A DNA stretch of 64,000 nt from Eunapius fragilis. Taxonomy: Eukaryota; Porifera; Demospongiae; Spongillida; Spongillidae. The stretch spans positions 23,839,036 through 23,903,035 of the forward strand of contig OY811971.1 in the NCBI GenBank assembly GCA_963681505.1. The letters are read 5' to 3'. The notes below the pieces were generated by a model. The model was not told the origin of the DNA, did no database searches, and was given only the letters and a program-made list of their open reading frames with translations. Shown piece by piece: positions 25,341 through 36,382 of this stretch. The first letter of the stretch is position 1. Each line of letters starts with the position of its first letter. Position numbers and translations under genes: made by a program.

Positions 25341-26409
25341 GGATGCCCCCTTCATGCAGCGTAGCCCATCCCCCTCCAAGAGCTTGGCACCAGCATGATG
25401 TGATAATTGGATCAACTTTTTATTTGAATCCATGTTGTGGGTTAGGCTTTTTTTTTTATATGATAAAAAACATTGAGCTGGCTGTGTCTATTTCATTGCG
25501 CATGCGTGACCCTTAATAGCACGCGTACGTTCGTGACCCTTTTAATGGCGCTGTTTGTGAAAGGTATGTTTGCATTGTATTTTTTTAGCTTGGTTTATAC
25601 GTTGTTTTCTTACCACGTCTAGCGATGCCTCGTTCGAGTAAAAAAAAAGTTGAGCGCTTTGGAGAGAGTGTGGCGATATTTTCGTGGTGAGTATACTAGT
25701 GCAGCAGTTCGGAATGCCTGTATAACTCCACTTCTCTGTAGACTGCCAAATATACGCAAAGAAAATTTTTACTACCGTGCTGCCCGACTACTACAGCGTA
25801 CGCTACCGCACTATATGGGACACTGCGTAAGGAAACATGTAAGTTACTAATACGCCCCGCCCCGGAGTTCACAAGACTAAATGGACATGCCCTACCAAGC
25901 TTTCGAGGTAAACTTCGCGATTAGTACGGCTGACATTGTTATTGTTACAGAATGGTCTCCTTTGCTTCCCGAACGTGACGGCTGCATGCACCCAAGATTT
26001 AAGGTAAGATATCTCTCGTACTGTAACCTGTCCTTTATTAGTTTTCTTGATTTTCTAGTGTCTGAACAGAGAAACAACCTGTTCGATCGTTATAGCGTGT
26101 AAAGACATCTACTTTTCTTTATGTGTTATTTTTATGGGTTGTATTTATTTATCACCATTTTATTAAAATCAATTGAACGTGTTGTTGTATAGTTATTAAT
26201 ATTAATTTATGTTGGGACCATCAATTTACGGTAAATATACGTGATATTGTTACCTCTGTCAACACCCAATAGAGTGTACTGGCTACACTTCAGGGGTGTT
26301 GGCCATAACACTCATGAGCGGTTACCACTACACCCCAGGGGGTGTCATTTTTAAATATCCATACGAACACCCCTAAGTGTGTTGCGGTAACACCTTTTTT
26401 TTAACAGTG

Positions 26410-27062
26410 TATATGTTTCAAAAAGGGGTGGAGGGCGGGGGCGGGGGATGGAGTAAATTCAGCCTGTATAAAGAGGGGCTAGGCATTATAATGCACAGAG
26501 AAAACCACTTTTTAAAATACATATTACAATCCCATGTTTGATAAATACAATGACGATTTTAATATATGCATGCCGTATAAGTATAAAAGTATATAAGTAA
26601 GAAGCCAGGGTATGCGTAGCTGGGATACGCGAAGCCTTTAAATATGATCACCACGCGGGGCAGCTACATGGTTCTAAAGCCGGCGGACGACTTTAAAAAC
26701 CGGTCACTGACATAAACATAATTTATTTAATGCATCGTTCAGCTCTCCACTGGCACACCTGCCCGCAAACCTTCCCTCATCCACCCCACCCGGCGCTGTG
26801 CGGAAGAGCGTCGGACTGTTAGTTCCATGCCTATCTATTCCCCTTCGGCCGATTCTTCAACATTATATAGGTACGAAAATCCGCGCGAAAATCCCCCTCC
26901 CCCCCCCCCCCCCCCCCAAACCTTAGGAAGTATCCGCGGGGTTATTTTATTCCAGGATAGTATATAAGCATATAAAGATAACGAGGCTATAGCATATACA
27001 CGTTGGAAATCATGTGTGTTTGGCAACATGGGGTGAAATTTATCTGTCCAAAATAATGGTTC
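26410..27062 (+). repeat. Repeat module, copy 1, third segment
   Basis: Continues copy 1 after the 4.7-kb insertion: AGGGGTGGAGGGCGGGGG, TAAATTCAGCCTGTATAAAG, GCTACATGGTTCTAAAGCCG and CTCTCCACTGGCACACCTGC match copy 2 at 29310-29870 and the inverse of copy 3. It ends near CCAAAATAATGGTTCCAGAT. Confidence 0.88.
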
Positions 27063-27114
27063 CAGATTAATCCGGGATGGACATTATACTGAACTCCATT
27101 TTGATATAAACGTT

Positions 27115-28500
27115 GGAAATCATGTGTAATTATATGCACAACTAGCATAATCTAGGTCCTTTATATGACTGAATATCGTGCATTAGGTAATGTTTATATA
27201 CTTATGTACTATCCTGGAATACTATAACCCCGCGGATACTTCCTAAGGTTAGGGGGGTGGGGGGATTTTCGTACCTATATAATGTAGAAGAATCAGTAAT
27301 TATCCTGCATGGCCGAAGAGGAACAGATAGGCATGGAACTAACAGTCTGATCGAGCTGAACGATGTATTAAATAAATTATGTCAGTGACCGGTTTCTTAA
27401 GTCGTCTGCCGGCTTTAAAACCATGTAGCTGCCCCGCGTGGTGATCATATTTAAAGGGCTCCGCGAATCCCAGCTACACACACCCTGCTTCTTGCTTAAA
27501 CCGCATGCATAAATTAAAATTATCATTTTATCAAACATGGGATTGTAATATGTATTTTTAAAAATGGTTTTCTCTGTGCATTTTAATGCCTAGCCCCTCT
27601 TTAAAAAGAAATACAGGCTGAATTTAATCCACCTCCCGCCCCCACCCCTTTTTGAAACATATACCTTGCATGGAATTGTTACAAATCTATTATGAAAACC
27701 TAGACTTAAAGGGCCTATCAGTAGAATATGCATATGTTGCCTTTTCTATTTTGCTCAAACATGAATCACATGTGTACGGCCTCACGCAGTAACCGAGGAT
27801 GCAAAGAAAAGTACAGTAGCTCGACAAATATTGTGTATAATTATATGCTAGTAATGTTTTAATGCACATGGCTCTTATATGTGGGTGGGATCGAGGGATC
27901 TAGCGCATATTTTTTCAAGTTTGAAATCTTTTAAAAAAATATTCTAAGAGACACTTACGTTCTCACCAACGTCTTTCTTATACGCACTGGAAATTATAGT
28001 CAGTCCATCAGATTATGGAGTTACAGTGTCCAGAATTTTATATTACGTGTACGTTTTGCGTCAACGTATATGTACCAAAATCAATTGATTTTTCCAGCCG
28101 AAAGATATGGAGTGTTTGAACCCCAAGGGGTATCGGTCGTTGCAACACTGGCACGAGCAAAGATCCATAATATATGACGTAATAAGTATGAAGTGGGAAG
28201 TAAATGGCGTTTACCGTTCTGAAGTCCTGCATGGTGTAAACAGACGAATCATAACTCTAAACCCTGAACCCAGCTATAGTGTGTGTGTGGACATTTGGGT
28301 GGCTGTTTTCCCGGTCGCTAAGTTACGAAGCTATGGAACGTTACAGTAGGCCTGGTTAGCGGATTGGCCTTCTTCCCACTTAATTGTACTTACTACTCTT
28401 GTGCACGTCATGAACATTAATATCCAGTGCTGCAGACCTGCCTGGCCGGATCCAACCCCCTTCAGGGGAGTAGACAACTTTACAAAACTGGGGGGGATAA
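27115..28500 (-). repeat. Repeat module, copy 3 (inverted), with P segment
   Basis: Reads in reverse orientation through the same blocks as copies 1 and 2 (27170-27830), then continues into a P segment (27840-28500) that also occurs in direct orientation at 32395-33190. The two copies of P share GAACCCCAAGGGGTATCGGT (as inverse) and the block with GTTGGATCC and AGCCAGGCAGGTCTGCAGCA. Copy 3 meets copy 1 tail to tail near 27060-27115 and copy 2 head to head at about 28500. Confidence 0.85.
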
Positions 28501-28504
28501 TTAT

Positions 28505-29872
28505 AACAAACCGAGTAACCTTGTTCGGTTGTTAATTTCCCTGTCATTCAAATATGTAGTGACCCCGCTCAAGGGGGGTGAGGGGGTGTAGGAATAAAAA
28601 CTGTAAACTCCCCAATATAGAAGGGGATTGTTATAATCTGCTTTCGGCCATAAAAATCGGACGTAGGAACGTAAAGATTTAAGGGGCTTAGGGGTGGTAC
28701 CGCTATAGTTAAGCGTCGGCCGACCTTTATCGTCTGAGCAGACGATAAGGACCCCAACTAGTAACACCTTATTATAATTATCGCATTTTTCGATCGTTTT
28801 ATCAGGTTAACATGGCAGTTGCAAAGATTAATTCCTCTCAGTGAAAGCAGCTCATGTACTAAGACACCAAATCCAATCTTCAACGATGTAGCTACCGTTT
28901 TAACCCTGAAGTTGCCCAATTTGTTTATAGCAATCATTGGCAGTTATTGTGGCCCGCAAATTGATCATGCAAGCGCGGGCGTTAACGTATTTCGTAAGGA
29001 GATTCGGTCGCTTAGGAAATTCTGTCATGCAGCTTAAGAAAGCGTATATCCCTTGTCAGTGTGTACAGGCTAAGTATGCCTGAAGATCTGCATATTGGAC
29101 GTGTATATATGACCTGTGCCACCGCGATGATATAGCCACCCGGAGTGATATTTGTCGAGCTACTGTGGTTTACTTTGCATCCTTGGTTACTGCGTGAGGC
29201 CGTGTACATGTGATTCATGCTTGAGCAAAATAGAAAAGGCATGTTCTACTGAAAGGCCCTTTAAGTGTAGGTTTTCATAATAGATTTGTAACAATTCCAT
29301 GCAAGGTATATGTTTCAACAAGGGGTGGAGGGCGGGGGCGGGGGTGGAGTAAATTCAGCCTGTATAAAGAGGGGCTAGGCATTGTAATGCACAGAGAAAA
29401 CCACTTTTATAAATACATATTACAATCCCATGTTTGATATATACATGCAATGACGATTTTAATTTATGCATGCCGTATAAGTATAAGTAAGAAGCAGGGT
29501 ATGCGTAGCTGGGATACGCGGAGCCCTTGAAATATGTTCACCACGCGGAACAGCTACATGGTTCTAAAGCCGGCGGACGACTTTAAAAACCGGTCACTGA
29601 CATAATTGATTTAATGCATCGTTCAGCTCTCCACTGGCACACCTACCCGCAAACCTTCCCTCATCCACCACACCCGGCGCTGTGCGGATGAGCCCCCCCT
29701 CCCCAACCTTAGGAAGTATCCGCGGGGTTATATTATTCCAGCTAGGATAGTATATAAGCATATAAGAATTACATGATATTGATAAGGAGGCTATAGCATA
29801 TACACGTTGGAAATCATGTGCATGTGTTTGGCAACAGGGGGTGAAATTTATCTGTCCAAAATAATGCTTCCA
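28505..29872 (+). repeat. Repeat module, copy 2 (uninterrupted)
   Basis: This copy holds the intact order of T, S and the following segment, without the three insertions seen in copy 1. It therefore serves as the reference for the empty sites at 29035 (TTAA element), 29168 (TTA MITE) and 29305 (CACTG-ended element). It ends at CAAAATAATGCTTCCAGAT, where the 27-bp minisatellite begins. Confidence 0.88.
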
Positions 29873-29875
29873 GAT

Positions 29876-30280
29876 TTTACTGAGCACCACCGACAAAAGG
29901 GTATTACTGAGCACCACCGACAAAAGGGTATTACTGAGCACCACCGACAAAAGGGTATTACTGGGCACCACCAACAAAAGGGTATTACTGAGCACCACCA
30001 ACAAAAGGGTATTACTGAGCACCACCGACAAAAGGGTATTACTGAGCACCACCGACAAAAGGGTATTACTGAGCACCACCGACAAAAGGGTATTACTGAG
30101 CACCAAAGACAAAACGGTATTTCTAAGCACCACCGACAAAAGGGTATTACTGAGCACCACCGACAAAAGGGTATTACTGATCACCACCGACAAAAGGGTA
30201 TTACTGAGCACCACCGACAAAAGGGTATTACTGAGCACCACCGACAAAAGGGTATTACTGAGCACCACCGACAAAAGGGT
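29876..30280 (+). repeat. 27-bp minisatellite, 15 units, in frame with an integrase tail
   Basis: Fifteen head-to-tail units of ATTACTGAGCACCACCGACA plus AAAGGGT, exactly 405 bp. In the plus frame every unit encodes ITEHHRQKG with few substitutions (GHHQQ, EHQRQN, SKHHRQ, DHHRQ), and the array runs without a stop into the integrase C-terminal sequence that follows. The minus strand gives an open NTLLSVVLS repeat, which I regard as a shadow. Confidence 0.95.
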
Positions 30281-30418
30281 ATGTACAATGTCAAAGTACA
30301 TGGTGCTCCGTATCAAGTAGGTGACTGGGTATGGCTACATTCACCAGCTGTGCCCCGAGATCAATGTAGGAAATTACATCACCTCTCCTTCACCTGTGTG
30401 TGCTGTGAGCTAGAGTAG
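30281..30418 (+). pseudogene. Gypsy integrase C-terminal fragment following the 27-bp repeat
   Basis: The frame continues from the repeat as MYNVKVHGAPYQVGDWVWLH, then SPAVPRDQCRKLHH and a short non-matching end before TAG at 30418. (Y/N)xKVHG..YxxGDxVWLHxPAVPRxxxxKLHxPW is the C-terminal domain of gypsy-type integrases; here the expected PW(T/S)GP continuation is lost. The preceding repeat unit (EHHRQKG) resembles the residues that normally stand just before this motif. The fragment is dead, with no core domain or LTR nearby. Confidence 0.7.
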
Positions 30419-30831
30419 TCTAGGAAACGAGATGGGTGGTTACATGTGACCTAACGCATGTGATCTATAGATTCGTCCATTACATGATTGTGGTATGTTA
30501 TTTGGACTGAAGTGTTTAGCAAAAGTGGTTCTGGTAGTAATCATTTTAATCTACATGTAGGTTACTTTAGACTTTGTTTATTGTAGAACACATACACACA
30601 CACATTGGTTAACGTATTTAGATCCTTTGAGCCTTCACTTATGTCCACATTAAAGGGTGCCACCAGAGATGAAACAGATCTTTTGATTCCAATACATGCA
30701 CACCCATACACCATGCGCACACACATGTGCACCCACAATTGCCATGTGGTCAGGTAGTATATGAGACTGTTTCTGCGGATATGTGAGCATTCTAGGCATT
30801 GTTTGCATGGTCACGAAATACGGGACTTGCC

Positions 30832-30846
30832 CCCCCCCCCCCCCCC
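30832..30846 (+). repeat. Poly-C tract
   Basis: A run of about 15 C within a C-rich stretch. Confidence 0.85.
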
Positions 30847-30992
30847 TCACCCCCAGTGGTGTTATTTATGCACAGGCCTCTTGAAGTATGGTGGAGGTGT
30901 TGCAGATCAGGAAGCACCGTGATTCTGAACACAAATTTATATCAGTTGTGGCTACGCCATGCTGTCATATTTTGTTTGAACAGAGCAGCACA

Positions 30993-32321
30993 CACAGCGA
31001 AACCGCTATCCGGAGACGGGTTGCAACGGTACTCCGTCTCTTTCGAACATGACGGGCTTCTACGTAAATGTCACGGAAACGTTTAATGACGGTGCCCGTG
31101 TATGTGCAATGGTAATCGACGAACGCTACAGCACGGTACCGTCCACATAGTTATTGACGTCATGGTCACATGATTATTATTATTATTATTATTCTGACTG
31201 ATAGAAGTGAAAATGAGCGGCAAGCGACGCTACTGTCACCACTGTGGTGAATACGTGTGTAGATCTACATGTACATGTCCTGTCCTGAATGCTTCAAAAT
31301 CAGCAGATACTGGTCTCCTGGGAGGTGTGGACGTTCACGGGCGTGGCCTCATCAGGTAAATGTGTCGGTAGGCGCCATTTTTGTTGTGACGAACCCCCTT
31401 CTTTCAGTCTACAGGAATAGGTTGTAACGCGGAAGTACGTGCTTTTCGTTATGTAAGTTGATGTCTGATACTTGTTTTTCCTCTCGCTTACCCTTTCCAC
31501 GAACGTACTCGGGAGCGCCATGAGGTATGTCAATGTGTCACAAGGATCTCTTTTTTTTTGTAACAGATGGACGTTTGCTGGCAAGAGAGTTGTGCCTTTC
31601 GCATGCATTACGGTATACTCTTTCCAATCTGTAAGTTGTTGTATTATTATTGTTGGGCTTATGATTTTTGTTTCCTCGCTTACAGTCGAAGTTACTTTGT
31701 TTGTCTTTGGAGCGCAATGAGGTATGTGCAAAAGAATCTCTTTTTCTCACCTGCGATTTTTTGTAACAGATGAAGGTTTGATGACGAGAGAGTTGTGCGA
31801 CTGTCGTACAGGTTCACGCCCGTGCCATCAATAACCTATTAACCACAATTGTGATTAAACAAGTACTTCGTGTGGTTCTCATCCGTATCTTTCAACAGGA
31901 CAGAATCCTACCAGTACAGTTATTTTGTACATCAATACGTACAGAGACCAAGCAAAATACTTGCGTTTCCCTTTCGTACATGCCTATGTATTTGTACAAT
32001 GACTTTTTCAAAACTGCTTCAGAATCTGAGAAAGGTGCATGTGATAGTGTGGTGCTGCATGGGTAGAAGCGGCGCGGTGCCTAAAACGTACCGACGGTAC
32101 GACACGGTAAAAAGCGAACCTCTTTAACCGTCGATTTACCGAAGTGACGGATTTTAACGTATAAATGACGTGACAGAGTGACGGGGAAAGAGACGTTACC
32201 GTCCACTCTCAGTCCACAGACGGCCCGTTGAAATTGATTTCAACGGTATCCGCCTACATCAAAGAGACGGGTAAGGTCACGTGATGAGACGTTACCGTGT
32301 CCATGTTACGGTTTCGCTGTG
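30993..32321. mobile_element. 1.3-kb element with 13-bp inverted ends
   Basis: CACAGCGAAACCG at 30993-31005 is repeated as a perfect inverse complement at 32309-32321. ACA stands directly outside both ends (30990-30992 and 32322-32324), a possible 3-bp duplication. Subterminal DNA on both sides is rich in GAGACGG/CCGTCTC and ACGGTACCGT motifs. No empty site is available in this window, so the boundaries rest on the terminal repeats alone. Confidence 0.6.
31213..31357 (+). CDS. Small exon with Cys/His zinc-ribbon-like start
   Basis: ATG at 31213 begins MSGKRRYCHHCGEYVCRSTC, with CxxC and further cysteines, in the style of the first exon of zinc-binding transposon proteins. The frame ends at a plausible donor (CATCAG then GTAAAT at about 31357). 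Two further stretches with donor and acceptor signals (GAGGTATGT..TTTTGTAACAG) follow in tandem at about 31521-31566 and 31721-31769, so a spliced short gene is possible. No domain beyond the cysteine cluster is visible. Confidence 0.35.
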
Positions 32322-32394
32322 ACACCTCAAAATTACGTAGCGAGCCGTCTTGCCATCAGCCGATTTAATTAGTGCGTGGTGCATGAAGTTGTTA

Positions 32395-33345
32395 TAATTA
32401 TCCCCCCAGCTTTGTAAAGTTGTCTACTCTCCTGAAGGAGGTTGGATCCAGCCAGGCAGGTCTGCAGCACAGGATAGTAATGTTCATGACGTGCACATGA
32501 GTTGTAAATACAATTAAGTTGGAGGAAGGCCAATCCGCTAACCAGACTTAGCGACCGGGAAAACAGTCACCCAACTGTACACACACACTATAGCTGGGTT
32601 CAGGGTTTAGAGTTGTGATTCGTCTGCTACACCATGCAAGACTTCCGAACGGTAAACGCGCTATTACTTCCTATTTTCACAACAAAAAACGCGTCGAATC
32701 AATTCTTGATTTTCAATTGATTTGCCACTTACATTCTGGTACAAAATGTTTACAATATATGTACCAGAATGTAAGTGGCAAATCAATCGATAATCAAGAA
32801 TTGGTTCTACGCATTCTTTTTTGCTATGCACCACTTCATACATGTACTTACTACACCATATATTATGGATTTTTGCTCGTGCCAGTGGTGGAACGACCGA
32901 TACCCCTTGGGGTTCAAATGCTCGATATCTTTCGGCTGGAAAAATCAATTCACCTTGATTTAGGTACATATATACGTTGACGCAAAGCGCACGCGTATTT
33001 AAAAATTCTGGACACTGTAACTCCATAATCTGATGGACAGACTAATTTCCAGTGCGTATTAGAAAGACGTTGGTGAGAACGTAAGTGTCTCTTAGAATAT
33101 TAGATTGCAAACTTGAAAAAATATGCGCTAGGTCCCTCGATCCCACCCACATATATAAAGGAGCGATGTTCATAAAAACATTACTAGCATATAATTATAC
33201 ACAATATTTGTTGAGCTACTGTGGTTTACTTTGCATCCTCGGTTGCTGCGTGAGGCCGGATACATGTGATTCATGCTTGAGCAAAATAGAAGACGCAACA
33301 TATGCATGTTCTACTGATAGACCCTTACGATCTCCTTTGATTTAT
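32395..33345 (+). repeat. Repeat module, copy 4 (P segment plus part of S)
   Basis: Direct-orientation relative of the inverse of 27700-28500. It contains an extra palindrome at 32695-32820 (TTGATTTTCAATTGATTTGC and complement around ACATTCTGGTACAAAATGT) that is missing from copy 3. After 33190 it shows GAGCTACTGTGGTTTACTTT and TGAGGCCGGATACATGTGAT, then stops matching near 33345. Confidence 0.8.
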
Positions 33346-33524
33346 ACCTGCAGAACAGTGGCAGCGAATAAATAATCCATTTTAGCTGAGAAACAAAGAA
33401 CTACATGTATATGAATGCTACATGCATGTTTAACACTATTGCGGGAGAGAACGGGTAACAGAAGTATAAAATAAAGTGAGCAGTTCTAAAACACATATAC
33501 AATTTATACATAATACACAGGTTT

Positions 33525-34526
33525 TCAGTTTTTCTTCAATGCTACTTGGAGTCTTTCATCAATTTCTCTAATTGCAATGTGTAAGATGGATAGTCTTCTT
33601 CTTGGATCAGAATGATAAGTTGGAGAAATGTTCAACAAAAAAACAGAAACATCTTGAATATCCTCAAATAATGCTTTGTAGGAAGTTAAAAACTTTTCAG
33701 ATTTCTCACACTTTGCTTTTGGTATTGGGTCTTGAATAGTAATCTGAACACCAATAAGGACGGATTTATTTTTTTTATCAATACGTCTATCTTTTTTCCT
33801 TGTAATGTGGATCATAGCATCAACATAAGGATGACAAGTATTATCCGGTTTATATACAACAATGCCAGCTACTTTCTCCACTTTAATTTTTACATCTTCA
33901 GAAAAATTTACAACCTTTATTTTGCTAAGCAAATGATCTTTTTCGTCTGTACTAGCATCCACAATTGATTTGCGCAACACCTGCATTAACACAGGTGCAG
34001 TGGACAAAGACATATTAACTGCTTCTTCAACTCTGTAACCAGCAATAGCAGGATTTTTTCCCCTTGACACAGAGTTAATAAGATTCACAAACATAGTACT
34101 ACGCGAAAATTCTTGGTAGTCTGACATTACCTTCAAAGCAATACGCCTAATTGCTTCACCTAAAACATGACCTCTGCCATCTGCAGAGCGATAGAAATAC
34201 CGCAGATCAATACAACCACAACCTACATTTTGATTGCACAAATAGGAACACATAGTTTTTAGAGTATTAGGGACATCTCTGGAATCATCGATGTATTTTT
34301 TCAGTGATTCATATATTCGTAGCTTTTCCATAGTTTCCGTGAACTGATTCAGAGCCAATTTATATGTCCATTCTCTTGTTTCATTCTTAGGCTTTAAAAA
34401 ATATGAAAAAAATAAAAAATTTCTACCAGTTTCAATCTCAATTGTATCCAAGATATCTTGTTCTGAAGCATCTGGTGATATGGGAAGGAAACGTTTACAG
34501 TGTTTCAAACAAGCCTTCCATTCTAC
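33525..34526 (-). CDS. Last exon: Crinkler/RHS-type nuclease domain
   Basis: The exon encodes 333 residues and ends in TGA. It opens directly at a splice acceptor (minus-strand TCCTTTACAG before 34526) in phase 0; an in-frame TGA lies just upstream, so an upstream exon is required. The N-terminal part (VEWKACLKH, FLPIS) matches the end of the NTPase module of Crinkler/RHS-type proteins. The C-terminal part shows the family's restriction-endonuclease-fold signature: a conserved E (YRVEEAV, about residue 183), D in VVYKPDNTCHPYVDAMIH (about 235-250) and the Q-x-T strand VLIGVQITIQDP (about 270-280). In known members this domain is a predicted DNase effector; activity here is not shown. It joins in frame to the exon at 61395-62116. 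Confidence 0.75.
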   Translation of the reverse strand, partial: VEWKACLKHCKRFLPISPDASEQDILDTIEIETGRNFLFFSYFLKPKNETREWTYKLALNQFTETMEKLRIYESLKKYIDDSRDVPNTLKTMCSYLCNQNVGCGCIDLRYFYRSADGRGHVLGEAIRRIALKVMSDYQEFSRSTMFVNLINSVSRGKNPAIAGYRVEEAVNMSLSTAPVLMQVLRKSIVDASTDEKDHLLSKIKVVNFSEDVKIKVEKVAGIVVYKPDNTCHPYVDAMIHITRKKDRRIDKKNKSVLIGVQITIQDPIPKAKCEKSEKFLTSYKALFEDIQDVSVFLLNISPTYHSDPRRRLSILHIAIREIDERLQVALKKN

Positions 34527-35990
34527 CTGTAAAGGAGCAATTCATAAAAATCAGCATAAAACAATTTGGCACTTAATGTCTTGCAGTCCATAATGGGCTA
34601 ATCAGGGGTTAACGCCATAGTTATTGATGTGATGGTTCCTTCTCACGTTATAAAAGAATATTGTACAATTTTTAGAGCAGTCACCCTCATTGGCACTTAC
34701 TCATGGTAGGATCATTTTATGAATGGCAAAAATCACATCATTGTGCTTAATGCACACATGCACGACAGTTCTCAACAATATGGTGGCACATTTGGACTGA
34801 TTGATATACATTTGCACTAAAAGATATGAAATGCAGTACTTTCCTTCGGCAAATAAACATTTAATATAATTAGTAACCCTTCACAGATAATATTAATACA
34901 AGCATTAACAATTGAGGGTTAATTATAGTGGTAAACCCCAGTGTTGGATAAATGGGGGGGGGGGGGGGGGGTCGAGGGGTCGTTGGTGTCTAGACCCCCC
35001 CCCCTCAAATCTGATGATGAATAAAATTAAGTATCAATACTATTAACGAAAGCAATTAAAAACACCGCATGTGATATAGCGTGTCATCCAGTGCACAAGT
35101 GCCGAACCCCCAAAAAAGCTTCCACGCTTTACAAGAGAGGGGGCACACCCCCTCCCCTGTTGATTATTCATGATGGACCCCCCTTCTAAGATTCCTGTGT
35201 CTGCCCCTGAACCCTGAACTGCAGGACATTAAAGTTTATTCATCCAATACCAGCTAATTGGCAACAAATTGAAACACCCTCAATGGTTTTAATTACTAAT
35301 TTGTAAGTGGATATGAAGAATTTTCAACAGGCAGGTTAATGCGAAGATTATACAGTTGTCTCTTACAATACTATTTCTCCTGTCATTTGCAGAGGAATGG
35401 GACAATCAATAATGCCCTTTCTGGCATCAACCACCAGAAATGGGTCAATGACAAAACGAAATATGCTTCACCCTAATAGGACAGTGGGACATGAGAAACT
35501 CCTGTTGTTAAGAAACACATGGATATCATTTCAAAGGAGGAGTTTTCATAAAAAGGTATGCCATATCATGCACAATAATATAATTTGCGATGTATAGACT
35601 GAGGTTAATAGCACTAAGTTAACAAATAATCGATCAAACTGAAAAAGTCCCGAGTATTTTTGAGAACATATTCTGCAAAGCCTTTAGTTGCGATAGAAGC
35701 TGATGTTGATGTGGACAACCACCTAAAGCTAGACTAATTGTGGTTATGGGAGACGGACCATGTTTGATGGGTAGAGTGGATACGGCTGATGGAGATAGAT
35801 CGGAAGACACTGTCGAGATTCAAACTTGGCAATCCACCAAGTGCCCAGTCATGTACTGGTTTCTCGTCTGGAGATTTCACTTCAACGATACAGTGGCTTG
35901 TTTCACAATGAATAGGCTAGGTGATTCACTTCAAAGCAATTTTGATTTTCTAGATTATGGGAATTTTTTATGTCATTTTTTTCATTATGA
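34527..35990. other. Intron sequence without a recognisable gene
   Basis: AT-rich. Contains a G-run at 34957-34972 followed by an inverted C-run, and one exon-like piece near 35392-35555 (acceptor TCATTTGCAG, donor AAAAAGGTATGC on plus) with no recognisable domain. Confidence 0.5.
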
Positions 35991-36382
35991 CATAAATGCC
36001 AGATTGTGAACACATCACACATGGGGAAAGTTGCCACCAACGTCTTCAGCTGAAATGGAGAAATGGTTTGGAATAACGTTTGCTAGGACATTATTTAAAG
36101 ACCACAGTTGTAACTTACGGCAGACTGAGACACATGCTGAGAGTTGTCACTTGCCTGCTGCATTTGGCACAAGGTTTGGTATGTCCCGTAACAGGTATGA
36201 TGGCTACCAGAGCAATGTCTTATCGATGCTTTCAATACCAACAGAACGAAAGTTGTCAGCCCTGGGACATTTCTTTTGTTAGATGCAATAATGAGTTCCT
36301 GGCTGGGACTAGAGTGGTACTATTCATTGACTGGCATACCACACAAAACCAAGATAAAGCGAAAAGCGAAAACTTCACATGA
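35991..36382 (+). pseudogene. piggyBac-type transposase relic, N-terminal half
   Basis: The frame reads PPTSSAEMEKWFGITFARTL and later FGMSRNRYDGYQSNVLSML, the pattern of the helical region before the catalytic core in DDE_Tnp_1_7 (piggyBac) proteins, where an EM..FxxI..xM helix is followed by MSRNRF. A second frame continues as PWDISFVRCNNEF to 36382. At least one frameshift. No catalytic Asp is present in this half. It may be the other half of the relic at 43437. Confidence 0.5.

Larger units (their letters stand above)
21675..26409. mobile_element. 4.7-kb CACTG-ended DNA transposon carrying an SRCR exon
   Basis: The ends are a perfect 17-bp terminal inverted repeat, CACTGTTAAAAAAAAGG (21675-21691 and complement at 26393-26409), flanked by TA on both sides. 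Both subterminal regions are packed with short GGGTGTT/AACACCC repeats. Two other copies of the surrounding repeat keep the empty site CCATGCAAGGTATATGTTTC: direct at 29300 and inverted at 27660. CACTG ends, a 2-bp duplication and subterminal repeat arrays resemble the CMC (CACTA/Mirage/Chapaev) superfamily; that assignment is inference because no transposase was recognised inside. Contents: an SRCR exon, a tandem duplication of about 1.4 kb and unassigned short ORFs near 25620-26100. Confidence 0.88.

Noticed and set aside
29594-30316. Minus-strand 240-codon ORF with SNTLLSVVL repeats
   Set aside because: It is the complement of the 27-bp minisatellite; the plus frame joins a real integrase motif, the minus frame joins nothing.
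31472-31773. Short hydrophobic ORFs around 31472-31773
   Set aside because: They are frames through T-rich intron-like sequence repeated in tandem; no conserved motif.
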